DNA of 64,000 bases, from NCBI RefSeq assembly GCF_038002965.1, contig NZ_JBBOOE010000001.1, positions 2,213,001-2,277,000 of the forward strand, written 5' to 3'. Below are positions 18,315 through 25,602 of this stretch, in pieces (position 1 is the stretch's first letter; every line of letters begins with the position of its first letter). The notes below the pieces were generated by a model. The model had not been told where the DNA came from. It ran no database searches and saw only the letters and a list, made by a program, of their open reading frames with translations. The stretch comes from Robertmurraya sp. FSL R5-0851. GTDB lineage: Bacteria > Bacillota > Bacilli > Bacillales > Cytobacillaceae. The position numbers and the translations under genes were made by a program.

Positions 18315-19213
18315 CCTCTAGTCATCTCCTTAAGATTTTTTTTTTCAAGTGGAAATAGAATATCTGTATTTGGGAAAGGAATATACTCAAATTCTAATTC
18401 TCCTTTTTGCCAATACTGTGCCAATTCATCTCCAGTAGTAAACCAAACATGTGGTTTTTCCTTCATATAAGATATTAATTTATCTAACAATGCAATTCTT
18501 GACGAACGGCCAATGAGCTGAGGATGCATCGTTAAGTTAAAGCATCGTCCCTCCTCATATAAACCATCGAATTCCGCTTGCCACAATCGAAAGACCTTAT
18601 CAGGTTCTTCGATTTGAAACGGCATTGTCCAATCACCTGAGAAAGCAAACTGTTCCCAATCATCTAGCAGCCAAGTCCCTGGTATCTCTAGTAAATGGCT
18701 ATTGTCCCCACCATCGATTAAATACGGTACATCATCAGCTTGCAGACTTGAATCATATACAAAACCATGTTTTTTTAGTAAATCAGGTGTTCTTGAGTGC
18801 ATTTCCCATAAAGGCGCTCGATAGCCCATGGGTTTCTTTCCTGTATATTTGCGGAGAACCTCAATACCCTTAACCAACTCAGCCTCCTCTTCTTCAATAG
18901 ACAACATATCCGATCTTTTATGTAGATATCCATGATGTCCAATGGCGTGATGTTGGTCAATAATTCTCTCGAGGACGGTAGGGTCAAGTTCTGCTGTTGC
19001 ACCTGGAACAAAAAACGTCCCAGGAACGTTATGCTTTCTCAACACTTCTAAAACACGATTTAAACCAACTCTCCTGCCATAGGTTCCCATCGATAAGACC
19101 GAAGGCCGATTGATGTTGTGCTGATCAGCAAAATGTGCAGTTTCTGCATCTACATCAAAGGTGAGAAGTACCGCTATTTTCTTCCCATTGGGCCATTTAA
19201 TAGAATCAACCAT
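18311..19213 (-). CDS. NodB-fold polysaccharide deacetylase/cyclic imidase-like hydrolase
   Basis: This 300-residue NodB-homology protein has no signal peptide or transmembrane anchor, so it is cytosolic. The motifs LTFDVDAE (metal Asp), GHHGYLHKRSD (metal His pair) and YRAPLWEMHS are present. The sequence is closest by eye to the HpPgdA/cyclic-imide-hydrolase branch (DVDAETAHF, MGTYGRRVGLNRVLEVL) rather than chitin deacetylases. It is the first gene of an operon with a CodA-like deaminase and a base permease. Hydrolysis of a cyclic amide or imide ring formed after deamination is therefore a reasonable inference. Specificity is unproven. Confidence 0.78.
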   Translation of the reverse strand: MVDSIKWPNGKKIAVLLTFDVDAETAHFADQHNINRPSVLSMGTYGRRVGLNRVLEVLRKHNVPGTFFVPGATAELDPTVLERIIDQHHAIGHHGYLHKRSDMLSIEEEEAELVKGIEVLRKYTGKKPMGYRAPLWEMHSRTPDLLKKHGFVYDSSLQADDVPYLIDGGDNSHLLEIPGTWLLDDWEQFAFSGDWTMPFQIEEPDKVFRLWQAEFDGLYEEGRCFNLTMHPQLIGRSSRIALLDKLISYMKEKPHVWFTTGDELAQYWQKGELEFEYIPFPNTDILFPLEKKNLKEMTRG

Positions 19214-19479
19214 ATTAAACTTCCTCCAATAAACATTCTTACTATACGCTTAATATAAGGGAACTTGATCGGTCGTGCTATTCAGTTGTAAGAAAACATA
19301 ACATAATTTTTTATAAAAATTAAAACTAGTTTTTGTTATTTTTAAAATTAAGCTTATAAATTTGATAAAAAATCAAAATCACTTTATTTTCATCAAAAAC
19401 CAGGGTCTTCGACTTAACAAGGTATGGTATAATTCATTACATAGATCATCGGAGATTATATAGAAAGAAGGTTGTTTTA

Positions 19480-20133
19480 ATGAATAGTTTAGAAAGAGAC
19501 GAGAATCCCCTCTTAAAAAGATATAAGCCCATTGCGGATATGATCGTAGCTACATTCGGGAGTTATTGTGAGGTCACGATACATGATTTAACTCATTTTC
19601 AATCATCGTTAATCTATTTGAATGGAAACGTAACGGGGAGAAAGACGGGAGCGCCTGTTACTGATGTTATGTTAAAAGAATTGCATACACATGGAGATCA
19701 AATAAAGGATATGCTTGGCTTTACGACACGAACGATTGACGGAAAAATCTTAAAAGCCTCCATCTCCTTCATAAGGAATGAAGAAGGCAAAGTGATCGGT
19801 TGTATCGGCATCAATTTTGATATCTCCGCTCTTATTTCAGCCAACCAAATGCTTCACAATTTAACCATGACCCCGGATATTGTTGGAATGAATCCGATAC
19901 CTGAAATGTATCCGAAAGATATTGGGGAAATCTTTCATCATATTATTGAAGATACACTCCAAGAAATTGGCACTCCCATCGATCATATGAAAAGAGAAGA
20001 TAAGCTTTCCTTTGTCAAACTATTAGATGACAAAGGGGTGTTTTTAATTAACGGAGCCATCGATCGGATAAGTGACACGTTAAAGGTATCAAAGCAAACG
20101 ATATATAATTATCTTGAGGAAATTAGAATATGA
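19480..20133 (+). CDS. YheO-like PAS-domain transcriptional regulator
   Basis: This 217-residue regulator has an N-terminal YheO-like PAS domain (about residues 8-120, DMIVATFGSYCEVTIHDLTH through GCIGINFDISALI) and a C-terminal helix-turn-helix (SKQTIYNYLEEIRI). The family includes DauR and YheO. It is divergent from the deaminase operon, with 266 bp between starts, so it probably controls that operon and senses the substrate or product. A TATAAT box lies about 45 bp before the ATG, which follows AAGAAGG. Confidence 0.85.
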   Translation: MNSLERDENPLLKRYKPIADMIVATFGSYCEVTIHDLTHFQSSLIYLNGNVTGRKTGAPVTDVMLKELHTHGDQIKDMLGFTTRTIDGKILKASISFIRNEEGKVIGCIGINFDISALISANQMLHNLTMTPDIVGMNPIPEMYPKDIGEIFHHIIEDTLQEIGTPIDHMKREDKLSFVKLLDDKGVFLINGAIDRISDTLKVSKQTIYNYLEEIRI

Positions 20134-20147
20134 TCGTTTCAAAAAGG

Positions 20148-20179
20148 AAAAAGGGGACAAATAGAGTCACCCTTTTTTC
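20148..20179 (+). terminator. Terminator of the YheO-like regulator gene
   Basis: AAAAAGGGGAC pairs with GTCACCCTTTTTT across a short loop, 15 bp after the stop codon. The rest of the gap to 20404 contains nothing I can assign. Confidence 0.7.
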
Positions 20180-20404
20180 ATATTTGTCTCAACTAGTTAA
20201 TCATCACACTTGTTTTCCGAAGAAAAGAGGAAACTTAAATTTTATATAATTTTTACTAGTAATCTCCATATATCCCTTGGTAATTTTTCTGTTTAATAGT
20301 AACCAGTCATATAAGGTCAAGCGTCCCGTATGATTCCCCCGTACGATAGTTTACATCTGTTTTGCCAACCACTCGTTCTACCCTTACTTTGTTACCCAAA
20401 TAAA

Positions 20405-20435
20405 TAAAGCATTACCCCTGAATGGAGGTAATGCT
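20405..20435 (-). terminator. Terminator of the DoxX gene
   Basis: On the minus strand AGCATTACCTCC pairs with GGGGTAATGCT, followed by TTATTTATTT, about 20 bp after the DoxX stop. Confidence 0.75.
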
Positions 20436-20454
20436 CTGATATTTTTTACATCAT

Positions 20455-20883
20455 TTAATTTAGGGATGTTGCACTTTTCGTCTTTTGTCCTTTAAAAATA
20501 AGCTGATCCAATGCAAAAGTATTAGAACCTGTTAGAGCAAGAGATACGGCCATTACTAAAAATGCTAAATCTAATTCATATCCAGCCATTTGACCATTTC
20601 CTAAAAAACCTGCCGCTAATTTCACTTTTAAGATGGCTCCGAGCATAAGTACCGCAAAAAGAACGGAAACCCATCTTGTAAATAACCCAAGTACTAAGGC
20701 AAGTCCTCCCACAACTTCTATTAAAGCCACACCGTAAGCAAGAAACCCTGGAAGCCCTATGCTGCTAAACCATCCTACCGTATTTTCAATCCCACCTTGG
20801 AATTTAACGAATCCGTGAATAAAAAAGATGATTCCTAATACTACTCGTAAAATGACAGAACTTAATTCAAACTTGTTTTCCAT
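20455..20883 (-). CDS. DoxX family membrane protein
   Basis: This 142-residue four-helix membrane protein of the DoxX family has the typical start VILRVVLGIIFFIHGFVKFQ and a second repeat-like segment (LALVLGLFTRWVSVLFAVLM). The start is the ATG at 20883, with CGGAGGA upstream; an upstream in-frame start would add 19 residues. It lies 74 bp after an alpha/beta-hydrolase gene and is probably cotranscribed with it. In Bacillus, DoxX genes often accompany electrophile or quinone-resistance genes, but no direct evidence of that role is visible here. Confidence 0.88.
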   Translation of the reverse strand: MENKFELSSVILRVVLGIIFFIHGFVKFQGGIENTVGWFSSIGLPGFLAYGVALIEVVGGLALVLGLFTRWVSVLFAVLMLGAILKVKLAAGFLGNGQMAGYELDLAFLVMAVSLALTGSNTFALDQLIFKGQKTKSATSLN

Positions 20884-20957
20884 TTTTCTTTTTCCTCCGT
20901 GGTTTAATTTTGTTTTGAGATTACTTTTTTGAATCTCCAAACTCTGATTAGAATTGG

Positions 20958-21602
20958 TTAATTATTTAAATCAGCTAGAATCCATTTCATCAAGTCTTGT
21001 TGGTTTTCTACTGAAATTGTATGTCCTTCTGAATAGGATTGAAAAGTAACTTGTGACCCTAGCCCTTGGAAAAACACATGACTGTCTACTCCCCATTCAT
21101 ACGGTAGTACGTTGTCAAATTTACCGTGAGAAATAAACAATGAAAGCTGATTAACAGGTTTCATGTTGTATTCTTCTTTAACGAATCCAGGAATATAACC
21201 GCTTAGGGCAACAATCCCCTTGATTCGGTTCCCCAATGTTAAGCCAAGCGTCATGGACAAAATCGCTCCTTGACTAAATCCAAGTAAATATATGCTATCT
21301 GGGTTGATTGGATAATTGTCAGTTGCATAATCAATGAAGGTAGTCAACTCACTGATTGCATGGTCAAATGCTTCTCTATGTGGTTTACCAAAGCCTTGAA
21401 TGGTAAAGTATGCAAAACCTGGTGGTTGAGCTAAAGGACCACGAACGCTAAAAATGTAAAACGTATCTTCTAGTCCCTGAACAAGCGGCAGCATATTTTG
21501 TTCATTACTTCCCATACCATGCATCACAAAAATAGCAGGATAGGTTTTATTTGGCTCAATTTGAGATGGTTTACGAAGTTCATAAATCATTGGTGAATTC
21601 AA
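20958..21602 (-). CDS. Alpha/beta hydrolase, phospholipase/carboxylesterase-like
   Basis: This 214-residue cytosolic alpha/beta-hydrolase of the phospholipase/carboxylesterase type carries the catalytic Ser in GFSQGA, the Asp in HGKFDNVLP and the His in YSEGHTI. VMHGMGSNEQNMLP is the oxyanion-loop region. A TTG at 21602 with GGAGGGA upstream is the most likely start; an internal ATG four codons on has no spaced binding site. It heads a two-gene operon with DoxX. Divergent from it is an XRE-cupin regulator whose promoter region is shared. Confidence 0.87.
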   Translation of the reverse strand: MNSPMIYELRKPSQIEPNKTYPAIFVMHGMGSNEQNMLPLVQGLEDTFYIFSVRGPLAQPPGFAYFTIQGFGKPHREAFDHAISELTTFIDYATDNYPINPDSIYLLGFSQGAILSMTLGLTLGNRIKGIVALSGYIPGFVKEEYNMKPVNQLSLFISHGKFDNVLPYEWGVDSHVFFQGLGSQVTFQSYSEGHTISVENQQDLMKWILADLNN

Positions 21603-21773
21603 TATACCTCATCCCTCCTTAAAATATTTACTCATATAGAAAACAATTCTCTATTAGAAAACACCTGAACAAAAAAATTGTTTCTTAATATGAATACTTG
21701 TTGTTTATAAGATAACAACCAAAGATATAGTATGTCAACAGTTTATTTGCTAATATATAATTATGTTTCATAA

Positions 21774-22337
21774 TTGAAAACATTGGAGATGATTCGTCTG
21801 GATATTGGAGCCAAAATTCGAGCCATAAGAAACAGAAAAAATATCACCATTTCTCAGATGTGTGAAGGAACAGGTCTTTCTAAAGGATTTATTAGCAATG
21901 TAGAGAACAACAATACTTCACCTTCTATTAATACATTAAGTACCATTGCAACGTTTTTAGATGTCCCTCTACCCTATTTACTGTTAGAAAAGAAGCAGCA
22001 TATGCGTGTGGTTCGGAAAGAGGAAAGAACCAATTCTTCTTTTAATCATTTAAAAATTGAGCACTTAGCATCCAAAGGCGGACTGAGAACGATGATCGTT
22101 GAATTCCCCCCAGGAACTTCCATTGGAGAACCTCATTCACACGAGGGAGAAGAGTGTCACTTAGTTTTGGAAGGAAAAATACTGGCTGAACAAGGAGAGG
22201 ATTCATTTATTGTAGAAGAAGGTGATTCCTTTAGTTGGAATGCGAGTGTCCCCCACTACGTTAAAAACATTGGAGATAGTAAAGCCGTAGTATTTATTTC
22301 TATCTATTCGGAAACTGAATTGATAGATGTATTATGA
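21774..22337 (+). CDS. XRE-family regulator with C-terminal cupin domain
   Basis: The 187-residue protein has an N-terminal HTH_3 domain (GAKIRAIRNRKNITISQMCE, SKGFISNVENN) and a C-terminal cupin (about residues 105-180, PGTSIGEPHSHEGEECHLVL with metal-type His residues, then PHYVKNIG). This architecture is typical of regulators that sense a small amine, amino acid or sugar. The start is uncertain: TTG at 21774, or ATG at 21789 with GGAG directly adjacent. It is divergent from the esterase/DoxX operon. Inverted AACAATT/AATTGTT elements lie in the shared intergenic region. Confidence 0.87.
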   Translation: MKTLEMIRLDIGAKIRAIRNRKNITISQMCEGTGLSKGFISNVENNNTSPSINTLSTIATFLDVPLPYLLLEKKQHMRVVRKEERTNSSFNHLKIEHLASKGGLRTMIVEFPPGTSIGEPHSHEGEECHLVLEGKILAEQGEDSFIVEEGDSFSWNASVPHYVKNIGDSKAVVFISIYSETELIDVL

Positions 22338-22345
22338 TTTTTAAA

Positions 22346-22396
22346 AGGGACGGTTCCCTCGCTCTTGTTAGAAGCAAAAGGAACCGTCCCTATTTT
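22346..22396 (+). terminator. Terminator of the XRE-cupin gene
   Basis: A perfect 12-bp stem, AGGGACGGTTCC / GGAACCGTCCCT, is followed by ATTTTTC, 9 bp after the stop codon. Confidence 0.85.
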
Positions 22397-22425
22397 TCAT
22401 GTTTTACTCCTTGGTGGAGACTCTA

Positions 22426-22980
22426 TTAGCAAAAACCACCAATTACCTTTATAATATCCAAGTATAATACAGGCTCTGCTACTTTTTGTAATGACCTTAA
22501 AGTTAATGTCTTTTGTTGGGGAAAGGTATCATTTAGTTTTGTTGTTGGTACAATGTAAAATTCCCATTGGCTAGTATCCTGTGGATTAATAATAGTAGGA
22601 TCCTTTTCTTTCATTAGACAAAAGACATAGATGTCTGCATTCCTTTTGGCATCTGGACTATATTTATTTGTTTCGTAGTCAAATTCCTTTTTATGCCCGA
22701 TGCTAAAGCTGATCTTCGATGGTTTACCACTATACCAAGCCTGAATGTAAGCAGCTGATTTCACCTCTATTTTCTTATCTTTATAGATCAAGTCATAAGC
22801 TTCCCATTCTATTCTGGATTGATTTACAGTCCCAAGTGCCGAAGCAACTAAAAATTCTGCAAATATCCCTCTTAAATTATTTGTTAAGATGTTGGAAAAT
22901 CCCCATTGCCAAAAATCTAATATGGTATATTCAGTCCCTAATACCTTCTCACCTTGGCTTAGTCGGATATTTGGATTCAT
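22426..22980 (-). CDS. Hypothetical protein, probable PD-(D/E)XK nuclease fold
   Basis: The 184-residue protein has no signal peptide. A nuclease-like core is visible: an N-terminal helix with RGIFAEFLVASALG, then YDLIYKDKKIEVKSAAYIQAW, where Asp...Glu-Val-Lys fits the PD-(D/E)XK pattern of restriction endonuclease-like folds. The ATG at 22980 has AAGGAAG upstream; a GTG three codons earlier is less well placed. It is a single gene with no methylase or helicase neighbour. It could be an orphan defence or DNA-repair nuclease, or a fold-only homolog; the call rests on motif reading alone. Confidence 0.6.
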   Translation of the reverse strand: MNPNIRLSQGEKVLGTEYTILDFWQWGFSNILTNNLRGIFAEFLVASALGTVNQSRIEWEAYDLIYKDKKIEVKSAAYIQAWYSGKPSKISFSIGHKKEFDYETNKYSPDAKRNADIYVFCLMKEKDPTIINPQDTSQWEFYIVPTTKLNDTFPQQKTLTLRSLQKVAEPVLYLDIIKVIGGFC

Positions 22981-23244
22981 CCACTGCACTTCCTTAATAA
23001 AATGTCTATCTTTGCTTGTGTACTTTTATAAGTTACCTAAAAATTGAAAATCTAATCCATAAACAAACAGTAAAACTGTCTTGAAGGCTTACATGTATAA
23101 ACTGCTCAAATCATTAACTTAATTTCAAAAAGATTGCCGAGTGCAGTAAAAAGTTAAATCTTATGGTCAGGTAAAGCCTAAATAGGAGAATAGTAGGGAT
23201 TGCTTCATTAACTTTAGAGCTAGCTTAGGGCTTTCTTATCCACA

Positions 23245-23273
23245 ACAAAAAAACCACCGTTTCTTGGTGGTTT
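23245..23273 (-). terminator. Terminator of the brnT-brnA operon
   Basis: On the minus strand AAACCACC...GGTGGTTT is followed by TTTTTG. The stem overlaps the brnA stop codon by two bases. Confidence 0.85.
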
Positions 23274-23631
23274 ATAGTACCTTTTCTCTTTTTTCTTCTT
23301 CGTAAACTCTTTCCGTTACAAATTGCTTTAATAGGGTTTGGTAAGGAATGCTTTTGATTGCAGCTAAATGTTGTAATCTTTCTAACAAATCCTCTTCGAA
23401 TCTTATATTAATTGGTTTTGTACTTGTTGAGGTCTTTCTAGGGGGTGGTAGGTCATCTTCGTCATCTTCAGGAATGTAACTGTCTTCTAGCAGTTCTTCG
23501 CTCATTCTATGGGTTTCCCAAAACTCAACTGCTTCATCTTCGGTCATTCCTTTTGGAATTTCAGATTCATGGTGGATAATGATTTTTCCATTTTTATTCA
23601 ACTCTGGTTCTTTTCTGTTTGATAAAGTCAT
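23272..23631 (-). CDS. brnA: BrnA-like antitoxin
   Basis: The 119-residue antitoxin is acidic in its first half (GMTEDEAVEFWETH, PEDDEDDLPPP), with a C-terminal ribbon-helix-helix DNA-binding segment (KPINIRFEEDLLERLQHLAAIKSIPYQTLLKQFV). The arrangement toxin first, antitoxin second, is that of BrnT/BrnA. It starts 2 bp after the brnT stop, and its AGGAGG ribosome binding site is formed by the final Arg codons of brnT. BrnA should neutralise BrnT and repress the operon. The identity of the N-terminal extension is unknown. Confidence 0.85.
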   Translation of the reverse strand: MTLSNRKEPELNKNGKIIIHHESEIPKGMTEDEAVEFWETHRMSEELLEDSYIPEDDEDDLPPPRKTSTSTKPINIRFEEDLLERLQHLAAIKSIPYQTLLKQFVTERVYEEEKREKVL

Positions 23632-23633
23632 GA

Positions 23634-23894
23634 TTAACTCCTCCTTCTTCTGTTATAGGCACGTTTTTCTGGTTCTTCTGAATCCCAACCTGTGATTGGT
23701 CTAATTTTTTTCTCTCTTTTCTCATAAACAATAGTTAGCAATCGTCCATCTTCGGTCATTCCAATTATCTTTCTTCTTCCGTCGTATGCATTGTGTTTAC
23801 ATCTGTTGGGATCGTAAAACACTTGTTCTACTTCCTCCGTTGAAAGATTGTGTCTTTCTACTTTCCATATATTGTGTCTATCCCAATCGAACAC
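23634..23894 (-). CDS. brnT: BrnT-family ribonuclease toxin
   Basis: This 86-residue RelE-like mRNA interferase has typical BrnT landmarks: FDWDRHNIWKVERHNLS at the start, VFYDPNR, RKIIGMTEDGRLLTIVYEKR and the basic end IRPITGWDSEEPEKRAYNRR. Canonical BrnT proteins have FEWDpaKaaaNlrKHgvs and a terminal R-RERR-Y, which fits. I chose the GTG at 23894 because GGGAGAGG lies 8 nt upstream; the frame is open further. An AT-rich palindrome in the promoter probably binds the antitoxin complex. Confidence 0.85.
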   Translation of the reverse strand: MFDWDRHNIWKVERHNLSTEEVEQVFYDPNRCKHNAYDGRRKIIGMTEDGRLLTIVYEKREKKIRPITGWDSEEPEKRAYNRRRRS

Positions 23895-23919
23895 GATTCC
23901 AGCCTCTCCCTTATTATAC

Positions 23920-23943
23920 ATGTATATATTACAGTATATACAT
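23920..23943 (-). promoter_or_regulatory. Probable BrnA operator
   Basis: A perfect inverted repeat, ATGTATATA-TTACAG-TATATACAT, lies 26-49 bp upstream of the brnT start and overlaps the likely -10 region. Autoregulation by ribbon-helix-helix antitoxins normally uses such a site. Confidence 0.6.
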
Positions 23944-24384
23944 AGCACACTATATTTTTTATTATGTTCCCAATCTAAGTTGGGAACATATAGAAGAATT
24001 AATAGTAATGATTGTCCTGGTCCATCATTATTTATATATTTCTCTCATTGAGTCTCTATCACATGGTCCATATATTCTTTCGACTTTCACATAGTTATTT
24101 TGTATCTTTTACTATCCAATACCTTTCTACATTTTTTTCAATATCTTGTAATTTACTTATCTATTACATTACCTACTTCACCCTCTGAATACATATTCCC
24201 CTTCTCCGATTGTAATCTCTCTTTTTCTCACGTGTGGAACTTTACCGCAATTCTCAATTGTCACTAACGTAACCGATACCGTACCACCTTCAAGACAAAA
24301 TAAAAGAGCCCTGTATAAGGACCCTTTCTTTGTTAGTAATCTATTTTACTTATTAACTATCTTGGTTAATTATTGCTTACTGTT
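23944..24384. other. Gene-free stretch upstream of brnTA
   Basis: I see no supported gene. It contains a perfect hairpin, TGTTCCCAA-TCTAAG-TTGGGAACA (about 23966-23989), whose role is unknown, and a pyrimidine-rich tract. Near 24310-24335 an imperfect hairpin (AGAGCCCTGTATAAGGACCCTTTC) may end the aldo/keto reductase transcript. Confidence 0.4.
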
Positions 24385-25359
24385 CTATGGCAAGCTTACT
24401 CCTCTTGAACTAACATATAAGGTGTACCATTCGTCACGACTAAGCGTCACCTTTAATGCCTCGACACACCCCTGAATCCGTGCAAGGTTTGTTGTTCCAA
24501 TAACCGGTTGTATCGCTGCCGGATGCTTCATCAACCACGCCAGCACAATGGCTTCCTGCGAAACTTGTTTTTCCTCTGCGAACCTTTGCACCAACAAAGC
24601 CGTATTCTTAACATTCTCGCCGGCATTTTCAAGGTCGCGCCCTGTATATATTCCTTTTGCCAGTGAACCCCACGCTTGCAGTTGGATATTTTCTAATTGA
24701 CAATATTCAAGCGTTCCTTCAGGGAGCACATTGTCACGTGCAGCCACTTGATTCACATGCACCCCTGTTTCAAGCCAGCCGATTTTATCTAGACTCATTT
24801 CTAATTGGTTGACAATGAGCTTCTCATTGCAGTTATTTTGCAATAAACGGATTTGCCCGGCACTCATGTTCGAAACACCAAAGTAACGGACCTTTCCTGA
24901 AGATTTTAATTGGTGAAAAGCCTCTGCTACTTCTCTTGAATCCATAAGGACATCTGGACGGTGTAACAAGAGAACATCCAAATAATCTATATTTAACCTA
25001 GAAAGAATACCATCGACACTATCAAGTATATAAGACTTTGAAAAATCATAGCGTGCAGGCAAGCCTTTTTCCTCATCAGGAAAGCGAATCCCAAGTTTCG
25101 ATTGAAGAATCATGTTTTCACGTAAAGTTGGTTTTTCTTTCAATACTTGACCAAAGACTGTTTCCGCTTTTCCAAATGCATAAATATCAGCATGATCAAA
25201 CATATTAATTCCGTTTTCCAGCGCAAGTTCCACTACTTCGTGTGCTTGCGTAATATGCTCAGATTGGATCGGATCTCGATTCCATCCCCCTCCAAGCCCC
25301 ATGCATCCGTAAATAAGTTGACTAGCCGCTAATCCACTTTCATTGATTGGTAATTTCAT
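24385..25359 (-). CDS. Aldo/keto reductase family oxidoreductase
   Basis: The 324-residue NADPH-dependent aldo/keto reductase is a TIM barrel. Catalytic residues are visible: Asp and Tyr in NMFDHADIYAFGKAE, Lys in LQSKLGIRF, and His in DVLLLHRPD. VIGTTNLARI is the cofactor-binding end. It belongs to the YdhF-like group. The start ATG at 25359 follows GGGAGAGAG. It is downstream of the sugar ABC/Gfo-Idh operon on the same strand but separated by a decayed ORF, so cotranscription is uncertain. Substrate unknown. Confidence 0.88.
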   Translation of the reverse strand: MKLPINESGLAASQLIYGCMGLGGGWNRDPIQSEHITQAHEVVELALENGINMFDHADIYAFGKAETVFGQVLKEKPTLRENMILQSKLGIRFPDEEKGLPARYDFSKSYILDSVDGILSRLNIDYLDVLLLHRPDVLMDSREVAEAFHQLKSSGKVRYFGVSNMSAGQIRLLQNNCNEKLIVNQLEMSLDKIGWLETGVHVNQVAARDNVLPEGTLEYCQLENIQLQAWGSLAKGIYTGRDLENAGENVKNTALLVQRFAEEKQVSQEAIVLAWLMKHPAAIQPVIGTTNLARIQGCVEALKVTLSRDEWYTLYVSSRGVSLP

Positions 25360-25375
25360 ACATACTCTCTCCCTT

Positions 25376-25551
25376 TTATATCAAATATTGAGCAATTTCC
25401 CCGTTTTCATCTACATAATTAATGACTGATTGATTTGTTTTCAAATCGATAAACAACGTGCAACGCACATCATGTTTTTTCCATAAAATCTGATTTCATC
25501 ATTGGCCGAATCCAGTACAGAAAATTCCCAATTAAAAGTATCGTATTCATT
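25376..25551 (-). pseudogene. Remnant of an unrecognised protein, frameshifted at an A-run
   Basis: Between the aldo/keto reductase and the Gfo/Idh gene the minus strand reads like coding sequence after a TGA: NEYDTFNWEFSVLDSANDEI then RFYGK. After a one-base shift in a run of six A (about 25472-25478) it continues HDVRCTLFIDLKTNQSVINY, VDENGEIAQYLI and a stop. Adding one A gives a continuous 58-residue frame. I do not recognise the domain. It is either a truncated pseudogene or an artefact of a homopolymer error. The upstream TGA means it would be 5'-truncated even after correction. Confidence 0.4.
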
Positions 25552-25602
25552 TCAGAATCTGATCAACTTGATGAGATCGACGAATCTCTTAATAAAGAGG
25601 TG

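Noticed and set aside
23944..24384. Possible small RNA or ORF in the AT-rich region upstream of brnTA
   Set aside because: Open frames are pyrimidine-rich without start signals; only an isolated hairpin is visible, with no promoter-terminator pair.
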